Positions 1 to 12,340 of a stretch of 64,000 nt of DNA are shown here, one piece after another. The notes beneath the pieces were generated by a model that worked only from the letters and a program-made list of their open reading frames with translations, was not told where the DNA came from and made no database searches. The stretch comes from Theocolax elegans (taxonomy: Eukaryota; Arthropoda; Insecta; Hymenoptera; Cerocephalidae): the NCBI GenBank assembly GCA_026168455.1, contig CM047429.1, positions 53,141,027 to 53,205,026 on the forward strand, given 5' to 3'. The position numbers were made by a program, and so were the translations under genes. Numbering within the stretch: position 1 is the stretch's first letter; each line of letters starts with the position of its first letter.

Positions 1-720
1 CACAAACGTCATCGCAATATACCTGCTCTCTTACGTAACATGCATTCTATAATGATCAAATTACTGAAAAATAAAAATTCGAATTTTGAAGATTAAAAAA
101 CACATTTGTAAATACACATTGAAGTGAAATATGTACGATCTTAAAGTACAAATATAAATGATAAGTTAAAATGACAAGAACATTTAACGTGCTGTCGCAT
201 CAAATAAAATCTCGTTCGAAAAGTCGGTGTTTATTCCAAGACTGAAGGGCTTTTCTCTTGACGACCGGTGTCGACAATAGTCTCCTGCAGAGGTTAATTA
301 CATTCCTAATACTACAAAGCTTTGTATGACTCGAGCCTTTTCATAATGCGACATGCCTCGTACTTCAATTGTTATTTACACGCTTTATTAAAACCGTAAA
401 AATGCAGCGTCAAAAGTTATATACGTATACACGCGAATGCTACGAGATGGTACGAAGCGCCAAGATTCTCCGTAGCATCAATTCGATTATTCATCCGACT
501 GTGAGTCCTTTCATCCAATCTGCACGTCTTTTCCTTAGATTTTAAAACAGTTGGCACGAGCCAAAAGGCAGTGTCGCGTGTCTCTCTGGCGTTAGAATCC
601 GCTGAACGTATATACATCTAGAAAAAGAGAAAGGAAAAGTAAAAAAGAATGAGAATGAATCTAGATTTTATTGGAAGGAAGCGGAAAGTTAATTAAACGA
701 ATAAATAACGTAACAAAAAG
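1..720. other. AT-rich non-coding DNA, no gene seen
   Basis: Mostly AT-rich sequence with stops in all frames. A more balanced patch at about 200-300 keeps one + frame open for roughly 27 codons. It has no convincing splice sites, so I do not call it an exon. Confidence 0.6.
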
Positions 721-1063
721 ACTCTCCCCCGCCTTCGGTTGGTGCAGTCGCAATTCTCGGGGTTTTTCCATTGCGATCCGCTTTCAGAGAACGAAACTAT
801 AAGCTGTGAGAGCCCGTCCTCCCGCTGGTTTTCTCTCTTCTGACACACGATTCTCCTTGGGCAAGCGTATCCTAAAAGAAATAAAGTTGAGTAGATGGGG
901 GCTACGTTGGGTATAGTATCAAAATATCAAAATTCGACTCGTTTCACGGAAGCGCTTTCAATCATTGTTTCTCAGGGCGATACAAAGAGGTACGTAATTT
1001 AAGAAAAAATGTACCATTATTATGCACCGTACCCGATGACGCGACGGTTCACGCGGTCTCGCG

Positions 1064-1075
1064 CGCGATATCGCG
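1064..1075. repeat. Perfect 12 bp palindrome CGCGATATCGCG
   Basis: The palindrome sits in the densest CpG part of the island, next to another CGCG run. Palindromes of this kind can bind dimeric proteins, but no specific factor is implied. Confidence 0.5.
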
Positions 1076-1171
1076 TGTCTAGCTGCGTTTTTCGCGGAAG
1101 CGGTTACTAATTAAAAACTGACCGTGTGTCGCACGCCCGCCACCGCTTGGCTCAGCTTGTTTCGCTGGGTG

Positions 1172-1219
1172 AGGTTACGGCGATTCCTATCTCACCTAAT
1201 GTGCATAAAACCGTAACCT
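1172..1219. repeat. Inverted repeat AGGTTACGG / CCGTAACCT
   Basis: The two 9 bp arms are perfectly complementary (1172-1180 and 1211-1219), with a 30 nt spacer. The spacer contains a CTCACC that can pair with the GGTGAG overlapping the left arm. It could be a small hairpin or a dyad binding site. Confidence 0.45.
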
Positions 1220-1260
1220 GTACCTTTTTTTCCCCCCCGTGACGTTTTCCAGTGCAGAGG

Positions 1261-2880
1261 TTAAGTAAACGTAACTAGTTCTGGGACACCGATATCGATT
1301 CCTATTCTATTACCTTTTTCAGTGTCATTGATTACTTTACATATAAATTACCTTGAATAACGTAGGCGAATGAAAGATTTATGTTTTCCTGCGCAATTGC
1401 TAGTGTCTTATTCTTACGGTTCGAGTATAGGTATATATAATCTTTCTTGAATTCGAGATCAATACAAAAGTGTACTTTACATGAAAATGTATAGTTAATT
1501 ATTCCGTGTGTATACGTGTAGACATTTAAAATGAAATTTAATGAACGTTGTAATAATTAAAAAGTCCATTATTTCGTTTTATAAGAAGAAAAGCTATTAT
1601 CTAAGTTAACTTGTTTAAAGTCACGAATAAGAAGACTGATACTTTTGAAAACTAACTCGATACTTTATACTTTGATTTAAAATAGACTTCCAGCTGAAGA
1701 AAAGTCAATTTAGTATTACGGCATTAGTAATTTAAGTAGAACGAATTATAAGAAGATCGTTATACTCGTGTCATAATTAAACGGGCAATTAACTGACTAC
1801 GGGATTCATTCTATTTATAGGTAGGAATATCCGAGATATATAGGAGATATGAACGTCGAACAAGAGAAACAAGAAATTGGAGGGAGTTACCTCGAGAAAG
1901 AAGGGAAGGAGGCCGTGGGGCGTGTAATTCACAAAGTTTTAACAATCGTTGGCTCCGACAAGGGTTGAGCAGCACGCGAGCTCGTGTCTCTAACCGCAAA
2001 TCTGCCGCTTCCGTACAGCTTGATCGAAGCCCTTCGATCTCTCACTCGCTATCCCCCTTACCGCACGAATTCCAAAAAAAATTCCCAATTTCTACTGTAC
2101 TCCTGTTATTTTTAAAAGTCATTAACCAAAATTGGTATGTCTCCCCGTAATTTCGATGACCGCGAAACACGCGAAAATTCATTTACATTATATGGAAACG
2201 TCGAACGTATGCGTGTATTGCATATCAATAGCGAGCTTTAGTGTTTGACTAACTTGTTTTTAAATAGTATACACGCTCACCAAAGGTAATTCATTTGTCA
2301 ATGCTTTCAATTAAAAATAACAGCTTATTATTAGAACAATTTTTACGTTCATTTGCGTAAGAGAAATTGGTGACCATTAGAAAGTACAGTTCTATTTGTA
2401 AAGGCAACAATAATAAATTATGGACAATTATGTATGGTGAACGATTATCGTGTAATTTATTCGTAAAAAGGACCATAGGATAAGTAACGTACGAAACGAG
2501 GGTAATCAAATTTTATTAAAAAAGAGTGTATGTGAAATTTAAAAGTCAAATTTAGATATTAAAACGTTTTTCAGAGAATTCATTTCTTTCTTTTGTTTTA
2601 ATAAAAAGAAAATCGTTTTACTACCACGAGAGAATTAAATACTGTAATTCTATCAAGTTTGTGAAAGGTAATTTTTTTCAATTACGCCGTATTGTTTTCC
2701 AATATTATAGGTAGTCCGGAAGCAAGTACAAACTGTATTTCAATTAGTTCGTTAAAGTAAAAAGTTGACACTATTTCGGCCCACTTTCTCAAAACAGTGA
2801 AAATAAACTCTGAGCCCTTTTCTGCAATAAACGGTTCAAATACAAACGTGAAAGTTCGTATCAAAAAGTTAGCTCCGTAG
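1261..2880. other. AT-rich non-coding DNA, no gene seen
   Basis: Long AT-rich stretch. A slightly more balanced patch at about 1960-2160 gives two short overlapping conceptual proteins on opposite strands, neither recognisable. No repeats of note. Confidence 0.6.
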
Positions 2881-3400
2881 TAGTAATTCTGTCGGTATAT
2901 AGCCGTGCACGCGCCCGCGCGCCCGCGCGCGCAAGCTTGAAAGAGAACGAACGATAGATATATATAGTTTTGTAGGCCAAAAGTGGAATTACCTTTTCGC
3001 TGTCCTCTCTTTGAGTGTAACCTACTTCTCGTCACTTTCTTCGTGTCTAATGTGGACGAAGCGTAAACATGGGTATGGGGTAGATAGAGAGATTGAGTGA
3101 GAGAGAGAGAAAGAGAGAAAGAGAGAGAGAGGGGGGGGGGGGACAGAGCGGGAGAGATAAAGTGAGCGAACGTACTATTGAGTGCCATTAGTACATCGAG
3201 ACATCCACGTGAGTTTCCCTCCCCTCGAGCTCTCTCCATGCCTACGGGCTATATACCCTGGTTACCCTATTTCCCTTTCTTCATCCTGTCGATGCGACAC
3301 ACTCGTACTTTTTCAACCTTCGAAACTTATCGATCGAATTCGAATTTCGTTTTCGGTGCATGCTAATACTCCCCACGCGTATACGGATTATAACGTATAG
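2881..3400. other. GC-richer patch with GA tract and poly-G
   Basis: It begins with alternating CGCGCCCGCG sequence, then carries the GA/G12 tract. A 185-codon minus-strand frame (2682-3239) crosses it, but its serine-leucine run is simply the translated GA tract, so it is not treated as a gene. Confidence 0.5.
3081..3142. repeat. GA-rich microsatellite ending in G12
   Basis: Interrupted GA repeats run into twelve consecutive G residues (3131-3142). Homopurine tracts like this are length-variable and can adopt triplex or quadruplex forms. Confidence 0.85.
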
Positions 3401-4400
3401 TCTTTTTTTCTAAAACGTACTTATACTCTCGTACAACTTCGATGTAGGTCACCACAATTTTCATAGACGTTAGACATCGACGAGATTCTAGAAAAACTCA
3501 CTACTTTTTATATTTAACGTATTATATGTTAATTTAACGCGTCAACAAAAAATTTAAATTACAATTTGCGAAAACTTCCTTTTTCCAATAATAATAATCT
3601 TTGTATAGTATTAATTTTATTGAATATTATTAAAAATGTTGGAATGTGATTTTAAAAATGATCATACTATCTGTAAACTATAAAATTAGAGCCAATGTAA
3701 AAAGATATTCTAAAGTTTTTTCTAATTATAATTTAACCAACTGCCTCTTTTTGACAAATAATAATAGAAGTATTTAAAGATATTATTGCATTATTATTTA
3801 ATTATTCTTTGATTGACCAATAAAAGTTATCCGATTAAATGCAAAAAGATTTACCAAATTAAAAATAAGATGTTATCGTTTGATTGACTTAGTATTGATG
3901 TATTTAATCAAATAAGTAAAATCAGTATCACTAATAAACTAACTGCAAATTACTTGTAAAATAAAACAACTTATTTTAAATTAACTATTAATAAATTTTA
4001 GTAAAATACATATTTTATTACTGTTTATCAATTACATAGAAATACAGTAAAGCTGAAAAAATATAAAAATATTACTCTAAAATGAAAATTGAAAAATAAT
4101 TATTATAATTTGAAAAACTTTACGTCATAAGCAATGTGAGACTCGATGTTGATAAGACAATATGCTTGCCTGTATTGTTTCGTAACCTATATAATTATTT
4201 TGCTAACCTATAGCCTATAATAACTGAGAATAAAAAATTCTAGACTTTACACTCTTCTACTCTTTTTAACCATTTTATATATCAGTATGTAAATGCTTAT
4301 AAATCCAGGTTTCGGGAGATGCGACTCCGTCACTTTGTCATCTTCTCGTATAATTCCTCGAAATGGCTGTGTCTTAACTTTAATAATAAAGAGCGCATTA
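3401..4400. other. AT-rich desert, nothing recognised
   Basis: Dominated by A/T runs and short homopolymers. No open frames, inverted repeats or splice-like signals stood out. Confidence 0.6.
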
Positions 4401-4440
4401 GGCCACTGTTAAAGAAGTTTCCGCGAATAAGACCGAGGAT

Positions 4441-4541
4441 GAGGGAGATAGAGTGAGATGGAAAGATAGAGAGAGAGGGAGAAAAATAAAGATAGAGGGT
4501 GAGGGGGGAGGGGGGGGAGGGAGAGGTAGAGAGAAAGAGAG
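4441..4541. repeat. GA/GGGA-rich purine tract
   Basis: About 100 nt that is almost purely purine on the + strand, with runs of six and eight G near 4503-4517. The short frames across it translate to serine-leucine repeats and are rejected. It sits inside otherwise unremarkable DNA (4401-4760). Confidence 0.8.
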
Positions 4542-4760
4542 CGAAGAAAACGTTTTACATAATAAAATGAGTTAGTTGTGCACCTAAGTGGCAATGAGAC
4601 ATTTGTCGGTGTCAGGAGACAATAAGTTTCGAGCCTTGAAGTAGAACGTGAGGCCTGGCAAATGGCATTCTTATTTAGTTACTTCTTCGCGAACGTTATG
4701 AGGTTATGGCTTGATCGTTAGTGACAATCAGGTTATACGTGTTATGCACTTTATTAAACA

Positions 4761-5580
4761 CGTTGCAAATGCAAACTGTTTTTACAAACACAATAATTTA
4801 TTCTTACCTAATCAATTCTTCGAATAACGGCACAGTATCCACTGAATGCGTTTATATCCGTTGAATTTTTTTAAAAAATGTTATTGACAATTTACTGATC
4901 GAAGATGAAAATGAAGTTCGTTGAGAAATATTTTATACGCGCGCTCGAATTTGATATATATATATATATATATATACGAGAAGAGAAACTCCCGCCACCG
5001 ATAAAATCAATAATTATTATTTCTATTTTAAAAATGGTATATACCATATTGATTTTGTAATATTTGAATGAACTGTAGAAAATTTATTGAACTCGAAGAA
5101 AAATGGTTAATGTTAGCATTTTAATTGGAGAGCACTGTATTTTCAGATTTTCATTACTGCAGTAATCATTAAATAATTAAATTATTCGTACAATTCGCTC
5201 GACTCGATTACAGGAAATTAAAATTAGGCTAATTTTGAATACACTTACACAAGATGTCATTATATATATCGGTTACAGTATTGACGTGTGAGCGCGAAAA
5301 GTGAACGGTAGCAATATTACTAAAATTGTATGCACGATTACGAGTAAATTAAATAAAATGGTATAAAGTTATTTTTGTACAGTAATACATATATAACAAA
5401 TATGCATCGCGGACGATAACGCAAGATTTATTTATGTTTCAGGTGAGTAACCCATTGCCAGTGTTATATTTAGCATAATAAATCGAAAGCAGAGCAGTAG
5501 GTAAGTCAATCGACAAAACATAGCTCATAATAATGCAGTGTCGAACGATAGGCGCGGAAAGGGCTGCGAATCCCAGCTCT
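4761..5580. other. AT-rich DNA containing a splice-like site
   Basis: AT-rich, with a (TA) run at 4954-4976 and a perfect 14 bp palindrome ATTACTGCAGTAAT at 5153-5166. It also holds the recursive-splice-like exon at 5443-5500, annotated separately. No other gene signal. Confidence 0.5.
5431..5506 (+). other. Candidate recursive splice site with 58 nt RS-exon
   Basis: Sequence: a T-rich tract (TTTATTTATGTTTCAG) ends at 5442 and is followed immediately by GTGAGT (5443-5448). A branchpoint-like GATAAC lies about 20 nt upstream. A second near-consensus donor, TAG|GTAAGT, starts at 5501, so 5443-5500 would be a 58 nt exon with stops in all three frames. Known: insect ratchet points regenerate a 5' splice site at a 3' splice site to remove long introns stepwise, and RS-exons carry a competing downstream donor. 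Inference: this is such a site, or a small non-coding exon, of a + strand gene. Chance juxtaposition cannot be excluded. Confidence 0.4.
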
Positions 5581-5694
5581 CGCGACAATAAATAGAACGT
5601 GCGTGCGCGTGGCTCTGCGTATGTGCGCGCCCGAGCTCTCGTTGTTTCATAAATTCGCTTTCGACTCTATTACTTTGACTGGCGAATGGAAATA

Positions 5695-5740
5695 CGAGAG
5701 AGAGAGAGAGGGAGAGATAGCGGAAGCGAGAGAGAGAAAG
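5695..5740. repeat. GA microsatellite
   Basis: Interrupted GAGA repeats. The 79-codon + frame across it (5603-5842) contains an Arg/Glu run from this repeat. Confidence 0.8.
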
Positions 5741-5887
5741 CCGGAGCGGTCTGCACCGAGGCCACGTAAATCATTAGTTTTATCAGGCTCATCCAGTTCG
5801 TATTTCCGCTTTATCTATCGGACTAACTGCCCATTCGTTTAAACATAGAGTGCGAAAGAGAAAGGAAGAGAGGAACACAGAGCGTCG

Positions 5888-5912
5888 AAGGAAGGGAAGG
5901 GAAGGGAAGGGA
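5888..5912. repeat. Pentanucleotide repeat (GGGAA)n
   Basis: About five tandem units of GGGAA within a purine-rich stretch. Confidence 0.8.
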
Positions 5913-7010
5913 TGGGGAGAGGAGGTCGAAAAAGGCAACAAAAAATCGCAAAACAATGGTCAATCCGGGTATAGAGGCGGAGAGGGACTGAGCCGGGCTC
6001 CGGTACGCAGGGGCGAGCCGAGCTTCGAGCAAAATACTGTCATGGACTATTCCGTTGAGAGCTTTTCGCTTAATCGTCTGCGCAATCGCAATGCATGTCG
6101 TTCTATACGTCAAGTAATTTATTTTACCGGCGGGCCAAGCCATCAAAGAGCTTCGCGAATGAACCTTCGCCTTCGAGTCTTTTGTTTGCCTCTCTCGCCA
6201 ACCCCTTTTCAATCCCTACTACTACCTCGCCACGCTCCTCACTCATCCCCCTGGCACTCCCGTTTGTTTAGTTTCGCACTATTTTTCATAAACCCTTTTA
6301 TTATTTTCTTTTTTCTGTTATTTTCGCTTGACGCGCTTTTTCCACCCCACCACCCGCCACCCCGGGATCCTGGGCTTCTGGCTGTTCGCCCTCTTAATTA
6401 CGAGTGCAGCCCAGTTGTTTCGCAAAGTCGTTATGCTCTTAAAAGATTATGAAAAGTAACTTCTTTAATGGCGTTTCTCCACTTTTTTCTTCGTTCGTCT
6501 ACGGGAAAATCGCGCGCGAGCACCCTTTGTTCTAGGCTCATTATTGTTATTATTTCTCATCTTTTACTTTTTTTTTACCTTGCCACTCGATCGCGATGGT
6601 ACAAAATAGGAAGCTTGGAAAGAGCCCCTTTATTACCCGCATAACAATTATTACTGCGTAGGCTCACAATCATTGATAGCCGTAATCTACAATAATTGTG
6701 AAATTCGAGAGCCGCGGGCTGGGGGTGGTGGTTGGTGAAAGGAGGAGAAGGGCCAGCAGTTGATTTAATTATGGTTCTCGACGCGCACCAGCTAGACATC
6801 AATCCCTAATTGAAAATTGCGAGCCGGCGAAAATAACGAGAGGAGAGGAGAGGGAAGACGCCATCCCGGAATCTCGTCTTTCCGTGTTCTCCACCCGGGG
6901 CATCGCGCGCTGGGGCTACAATTTCAAGCATTGCTATGGCTGGCTCAGAATCGTAATTAACTCCCTGTATAGAGGGAAACGCGGATGTGCAGTGCTTTCT
7001 CGCTCACTCT

Positions 7011-7036
7011 CCTCTCTCTCTCTCTCTCTCTCTCTC
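7011..7036. repeat. CT microsatellite
   Basis: Uninterrupted CT dinucleotides of about 13 units. Confidence 0.85.
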
Positions 7037-7870
7037 CCACTTTCTCACGGGTCTCAGTCCCCCGAAATCTAAGCTGTCCCTTCTACCGAGGTCTTTCTAG
7101 GATGCCTGCCAAACTACAACACTAAAAGGATTGTTTGCTTCTTCCCTCCCAAAGTGTCTTTTATTTTTCCCTGGTTCCTCGACTCTACAGGCTACAAAGG
7201 CGTCGATCAGACATCCGAAACAAAAAGAAAGTGTAATCGTTGAATTGCCGTTCTTCCTAAATTCTCTTTACTCTTGAAGCGAGGTGTTACATTTACTCGG
7301 TCCTACTCAACTTGGATAAATAACTCTACGCTTAATGAATTTAAGCATCGGGGGTACGAGCGAGCCCTTTCTTTTAAGTACTAGGAAAATAAAGAAAGAG
7401 ATAAAGAGTAAGCAAACACGGTTATTTAAACTACTTACGTCATTGATTAAGAAACGTGGAGTTTTAATGGGCGAAAGCGGAGTGACCAGAACGGCAAGCG
7501 AAAAGTCTGTTTACCGATCTTTGTCAGAGACGCGCGTATAAGCGGATATAAACTTGGTCGATGTGCGTGTTTCGGAGTTATGCTGAGCGCACCACCGAGC
7601 TTGCCAGAGAAAGAGAGACAGAGAGACAGAGAGAAAGGATATTTCTAACTCCCGCACAGCGCGACCTGTGTTTACGGCTTTCCAGCGGTCTCTCGGCTAA
7701 ATTCGGGACTCTTAATACGCGCCATGTACAAGCTAACGCTCGAATATACATACATTATGAGCGTGGAGACGCAAACACACATTCTCCTCGGGCGTCAATA
7801 ACGACTCGGTCGCGAGCTAACGCACATCCGAGTGCCTTAAACTCCGACGGTGCCGCCTGTTTTTAATTAT

Positions 7871-8990
7871 GACGCTATAATTAATTTGGACGCCAGATTT
7901 ATCCTCTTAATTTGTTCGAGTCAAACGTACCATTGTCGTAACTCGTGGCACTCCCTTAACAATTGCGTTTTAATTAGATCTATGAGTCTACTCCGTGGGA
8001 TTTTTCCTCTCTTCTCGCAATGTGAGCGCACTTGCATTCCTCTTCCTATTTTATCTTTCATTTCAAGTTTTTTAACATGCACTATATCACGAGCTACACC
8101 ATTGCATTTCGTTAAACATTTTGGTATTTTTACAGATACACACTTACTAATTTTTTTCTATTTTTGTTAAACAATCAAATTATTAATGCGTCATGGAATT
8201 TTCACGTGGCGTTTCAATTATAATTTTACTTTATTATTGTTATGTTATATTTTTGAATGTGATAGTTAATTTTTACTGCAGTTTCTTTTAGTTATTCATA
8301 CCTGCATATTTCACGAATATTTTTCGTGTAGATAGTATAATAATATAAGAGTAAGGAGCATACGGCGTTTCATACGTGTAGATGTATATGTACATATATA
8401 AGAGAAAATGCTCGTTTACATTTACGTAAGAAGATTAGTCGACAACAGCATATTCCATTATTATTCCATCAAGGGGTTGTAAAACGGTCCGGATGCGCTC
8501 TGTCGTACGAAAACCCATTTATACAGAAATTATAAGTGCATTCATCGCAATATATTTTAGTCTACATTTTCGAAATACATTCATACGTTTTGTTGCTAAC
8601 AAATTTTTTATCGAAATTTTCACTACATTTTAAAACATACAGATTTTTCTATTGCTCTTAAAGTTTACCGTATTTCTCTGTCGTACCGTTGTAAAACTAG
8701 GTTATATAATTCAAGTGAATGGCATATTTTTTTAGCACGATATCATTATTATAATATTAAATTAAAAATCTATTACGTGTAAAATTAAATTTTTAGTGAA
8801 ATGGTATTTTTTAAATTGTGAAAATCTTTTTTTAATTTTAAATTAACTCTAATCGGTTAAAATTCTTAATATTAATGAAAAAATATTTCACATTTTTCTC
8901 GCGTGTTTTGTAAATTAATTAAAAATTGTAAGTCAATTAGCGTATATCGCCAGATATTAAAATACATGGAAAGAATTTTCTAATAAGTAT
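7871..8990. other. AT-rich non-coding DNA
   Basis: AT-rich. At 8441-8646 one + frame stays open for about 68 codons without a strong start or splice context. The product is rich in Ile/Phe/Thr, as expected from AT-rich random sequence, so it is not called. Confidence 0.55.
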
Positions 8991-9131
8991 TACCGTACCG
9001 GCACGGTGAACCTGGTATACGTTCAATCAGGAACATAAAAATTACCGCGTTAACACGTTAAAATTTATGACTTTTTGGTTAATTTTTGTCAAGCAGCTGA
9101 TACGCCCAAGGTTTACCGTGCTATCACGGTA
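8991..9131. mobile_element. Small MITE-like element with imperfect TIRs
   Basis: The left end (from 8991) reads TACCGTACCGGCACGGTGAA. The reverse complement of the right end (to 9131) reads TACCGTGATAGCACGGTAAA. The arms keep TACCGT, GCACGGT and AACCT in register over about 25 nt. The interior is 80-90 nt of AT-rich sequence with no coding potential. Long TIRs around a short non-coding core are typical of MITEs (non-autonomous DNA transposons). No clear target-site duplication is visible, so the family is unknown. Confidence 0.6.
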
Positions 9132-9420
9132 AGTTTTAGTAGGAAATTTCCTCCAAGTAGATGTAATTAAATACTTCTATACATCCTTCTACAACATAAT
9201 TATATTAGGTAAAAAAAATATATGGCCATTAAAGCTCATTAAGCAAATTAAAAATAAATTTTTCGAGTTTATTTAAGTTAAATAAAGAGTATAATAATAG
9301 TGTTCGTAGTATCATTTCGAAAGAAAAATAGAATACTGAAAATAAAATAGTTAAATTAAAAATAGACCGTGAGCTGCATTAAACAACGAAATTCAAAATT
9401 TCTCTTTGGTATATCGCGAG
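9132..9420. other. AT-rich DNA, nothing recognised
   Basis: A-rich sequence between the small element and the next island. Confidence 0.6.
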
Positions 9421-10660
9421 CAATATTTGCCGGACGGCGGCTATTTTTGTCCAGAGAGTGCGAAATGAGCTGAGATTCTCCACTATACTGGTAGCATCGC
9501 GCGTATACAAGCGTCTGCCCGCGTTAAAGCGAGTGTCTGAGTGTGCGCGGGAGATGACGCTTATGTTTAGATTCGAGAATTCGCGAATCGTTCCTCCCGC
9601 CCCTCTTGGAATGTCTGGTGTCGAGGAGGCCAGGCGGCGGCAGTAGGCAACGAACTCGGGATTGCGCGCACGGTGTCAAATTACGGTCATCAAAGCACCA
9701 TTTTTCCACCAACCCGTACATATATACCGTACACCTCTATTTGATTAATGAAGGATTTTTCTCGAAATGCTTGTTTCGCTTGTTATACATGCAGTGAAAA
9801 ATGTACGTTTAATCTTGTTCAGAATTTCCATTAAATGTTGCATTTCCCGAGTATATGATGGACGACTCACGGCATTCTCGAGCGATAACAATTTGAGCAC
9901 GCTTATAATTAAGGTAGATTGCGTTATCAAAATTACGGTATATACACCTACACCTTGCACAGCATTAAATGTGGAGGAGCGTAATAACTTTCGATACGGC
10001 AATTAAACACACCGAGGAGCGCCGGACAACGGCCAAATTAAGAAGATAAATTACTTCATTTACACGTCAGTGGCCGCGATTCGAAACCCCTTAGAGAAAA
10101 TAACCCGAAGGCATACGGTCGTTTACAATATCTATATACCTATATAATGCTTACGCGCGCGCGCACGCGAGCATGTGTGAGTGTATGTGACAACAACCAG
10201 CGTAGACGTAAGAACAGGAAAGGGCACGTCGATTGAAAAACGCTTCTTTCCCGCGAAATTCGTGGAGTAGCGAGGTCAACTGGGTCACAGTACAGAGAGA
10301 GCTGCAGGGGTTCTCCACGGGTCCGATCGTTCGCAGTTGACGCTTAGCCAACTTTCGTTTCGATATATTGTACGAGGAGATTCAATGAGGTGAAGCGCAC
10401 CCGTTGTGTTGTAAGGCACCAAGCGAAAACGCGCGAGACTCGCACCCGAGCTTGACTTCATTAAGAATTAATAGTCGGCCACCGTCGCCGACGAATTAGT
10501 ACGCCCTTCGCGTGGATAACGCTATTTTGTGCTTTACACTCCCGTTGTCATACCGCGAAAGTCACTAACTCATTGTCGCGTCTTAGCTTGCAACCCGTTG
10601 AGCTATTTAATTCGATCACCTCGTATTTTACGTGCTCCTGCATAGTATCTCGCTTACGAA
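9421..10660. other. CpG-rich island, no supported gene
   Basis: GC-richer block with only short frames (60-85 codons), several overlapping on opposite strands at 9458-10006. A CG/CA run occurs near 10153-10171. At 10460-10500 are GTCGG/CCGAC half-sites and AATTA cores. Possible regulatory DNA only. Confidence 0.4.
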
Positions 10661-11790
10661 TTAACGACCTTACCCAATTAGTATACATGATTATATACTA
10701 ACTTTCAATTATTTACTTCTCGTTCTATATATAGTGAAACGATTATATATACATTTTATTAATAACCATTGTTTAATATCAAATACTTTGCAATAGAAAT
10801 GCAAGGATGATGAATATAAGTAATTTCAATAATACGTCAGGTTGTCTTTCAATCGTATAGAATATAATTTTTCTTTCATCGTATAACCTGTTTAATAAAG
10901 TGATGTGTCAAACAAGAACCACTCATACATATTTCTATTATCAAATTATGCAAGTAGTTTAGTGTATTGTATTTTTAATAGAGATAATTATAAAAAATAA
11001 AAACATTTTATTCTTTGTGCTTTTACATAGGTAACTAAATTAAGAGTTTATTTATTACATATTCTTACTTTTACCTTGCAATATCATATTAATTATTGAT
11101 TCAATTTTGATTAAAAATAGAATTATGAATGATTAGTAAAATAAATACAAATTCTACATTTCCTCTGGAATAAGCCACTTTTTAACCGGTTATTTAATTA
11201 CATTTATATTATAAATTTAAACTATATTTCATATAATTTAATTTCCACAGTCATAATATTTATTAAACCGTATTTTAAAAAAGAGTGGTTAAAACTATTA
11301 TTTTAAAGTTTTGACAGACACATTTTTTTAAAATGAATGAAAGTATGTATGTATATGTGCGGGTAAAATAAGACTTTTGGATATTAAAGTTTCTTTTGTT
11401 ATATACCTGAAGATGCGCGTTTTAAAAATATTTCAAAAAGTTAGGTCAAACAATCTAAAATTAAATTTTATTAATCATAAATTTTTTAATTTCAGATTTT
11501 TAATTACGCGTGTCATTTGAAATAGCAGGCTAGTAATACTGTAATTTTTAAGTATTAAAATTTTTATATATAAACTTAATTAATTTTTTTCAAAGCAGAA
11601 TGATAAATTGGACAAACTATATTATAATTTGATTCAACGCAATATAAAATTCATTGATTTTTATTGATATATTAAACGAATACGTATAATGATTAAAAAG
11701 TAATAATTTATGTTAACTCGAATCACACCGACAGTCACGTTGAGAAATATAACGAAAACATCATGATTCGACACCAAGAACCGATTAAAA
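10661..11790. other. AT-rich desert, nothing recognised
   Basis: Strongly AT-rich with A/T homopolymers. An acceptor-like TTTAATTTCAG at about 11485-11495 is followed by stop-rich sequence and has no partner donor. Confidence 0.6.
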
Positions 11791-12340
11791 GTGGTTTGTT
11801 TGTTGAAACGTGTCTCCGGCCGGCACTTCCAATCCAATAAGATCCTCTCGGTTCAGGGTTCGCTGTCTTTGTTTAGACTCGGTACCCAATTGCTATCGTT
11901 TGCACTTTCCGAGTACATTGCCATCCGTGAACCGGCAGCACGTCTCTCGCTCCGTCTCGAATAAAGACACCATGGACGACTTTTCTCTTTCTCTTTTGGG
12001 GTTGCCGGGGTGGTAGGAGTAAAGGGAACGATGAACATTACCGTGGACCATACGTTCGCAATGATCGTGCCGAGTTCTTTTTTGGCCCTCTTCGAATTCG
12101 CGGGTTAAAGCAAAACCGTCCGTTTCTTTATGAACGGTGATTCGTCGCACGCGTCTTAGTTGGCTTTTCTATCCCTCCCTCGCTTTCTGTGACGCACGAC
12201 TCAATCTCTTTCTTTCGACCCTTCTCGCAGTACTTTTTCTTTCCCTTCCCCATACTCTCTCTCTCTCTCTCTCACATATATATATATATATAAAAGACTG
12301 TGTATTTTTATACGTTACCAAGTCGAAGTAATTTTTCTTC
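11791..12340. other. GC-richer patch with CT and TA microsatellites
   Basis: Short overlapping frames on both strands (11810-12150), none recognisable. A CT run at 12255-12273 is followed directly by a TA run at 12276-12292. Confidence 0.5.

Larger units (their letters stand above)
721..1260. other. CpG-rich island, possible regulatory DNA
   Basis: A compact GC- and CpG-rich block between AT-rich flanks, ending in a T/C run near 1226-1239. It contains a perfect 12 bp palindrome and a 9 bp inverted repeat (listed separately). No open frame of useful length is present. A regulatory role is inference. Confidence 0.35.
5581..7870. other. CpG-rich island, no supported gene
   Basis: A 2.3 kb GC-richer block with GA and CT microsatellites. 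Frames of 129-200 codons occur on both strands at 5823-6452; they overlap each other and have biased Arg/Ser/Pro composition. Around 6640-6830 are several homeodomain-like cores (TAATTATGG, CCTAATTG) and TTTATTACC in a block with few low-complexity runs. That is the part most like a conserved regulatory element. Confidence 0.4.

Noticed and set aside
2682..3239. 185-codon minus frame
   Set aside because: Its Ser/Leu core is the translated GA microsatellite and the rest is not recognisable.
5823..6452. Opposed 129- and 200-codon frames
   Set aside because: They are mirror images of each other across the same GC-rich sequence, with low-complexity segments. At most one could be real and neither looks like a known protein.
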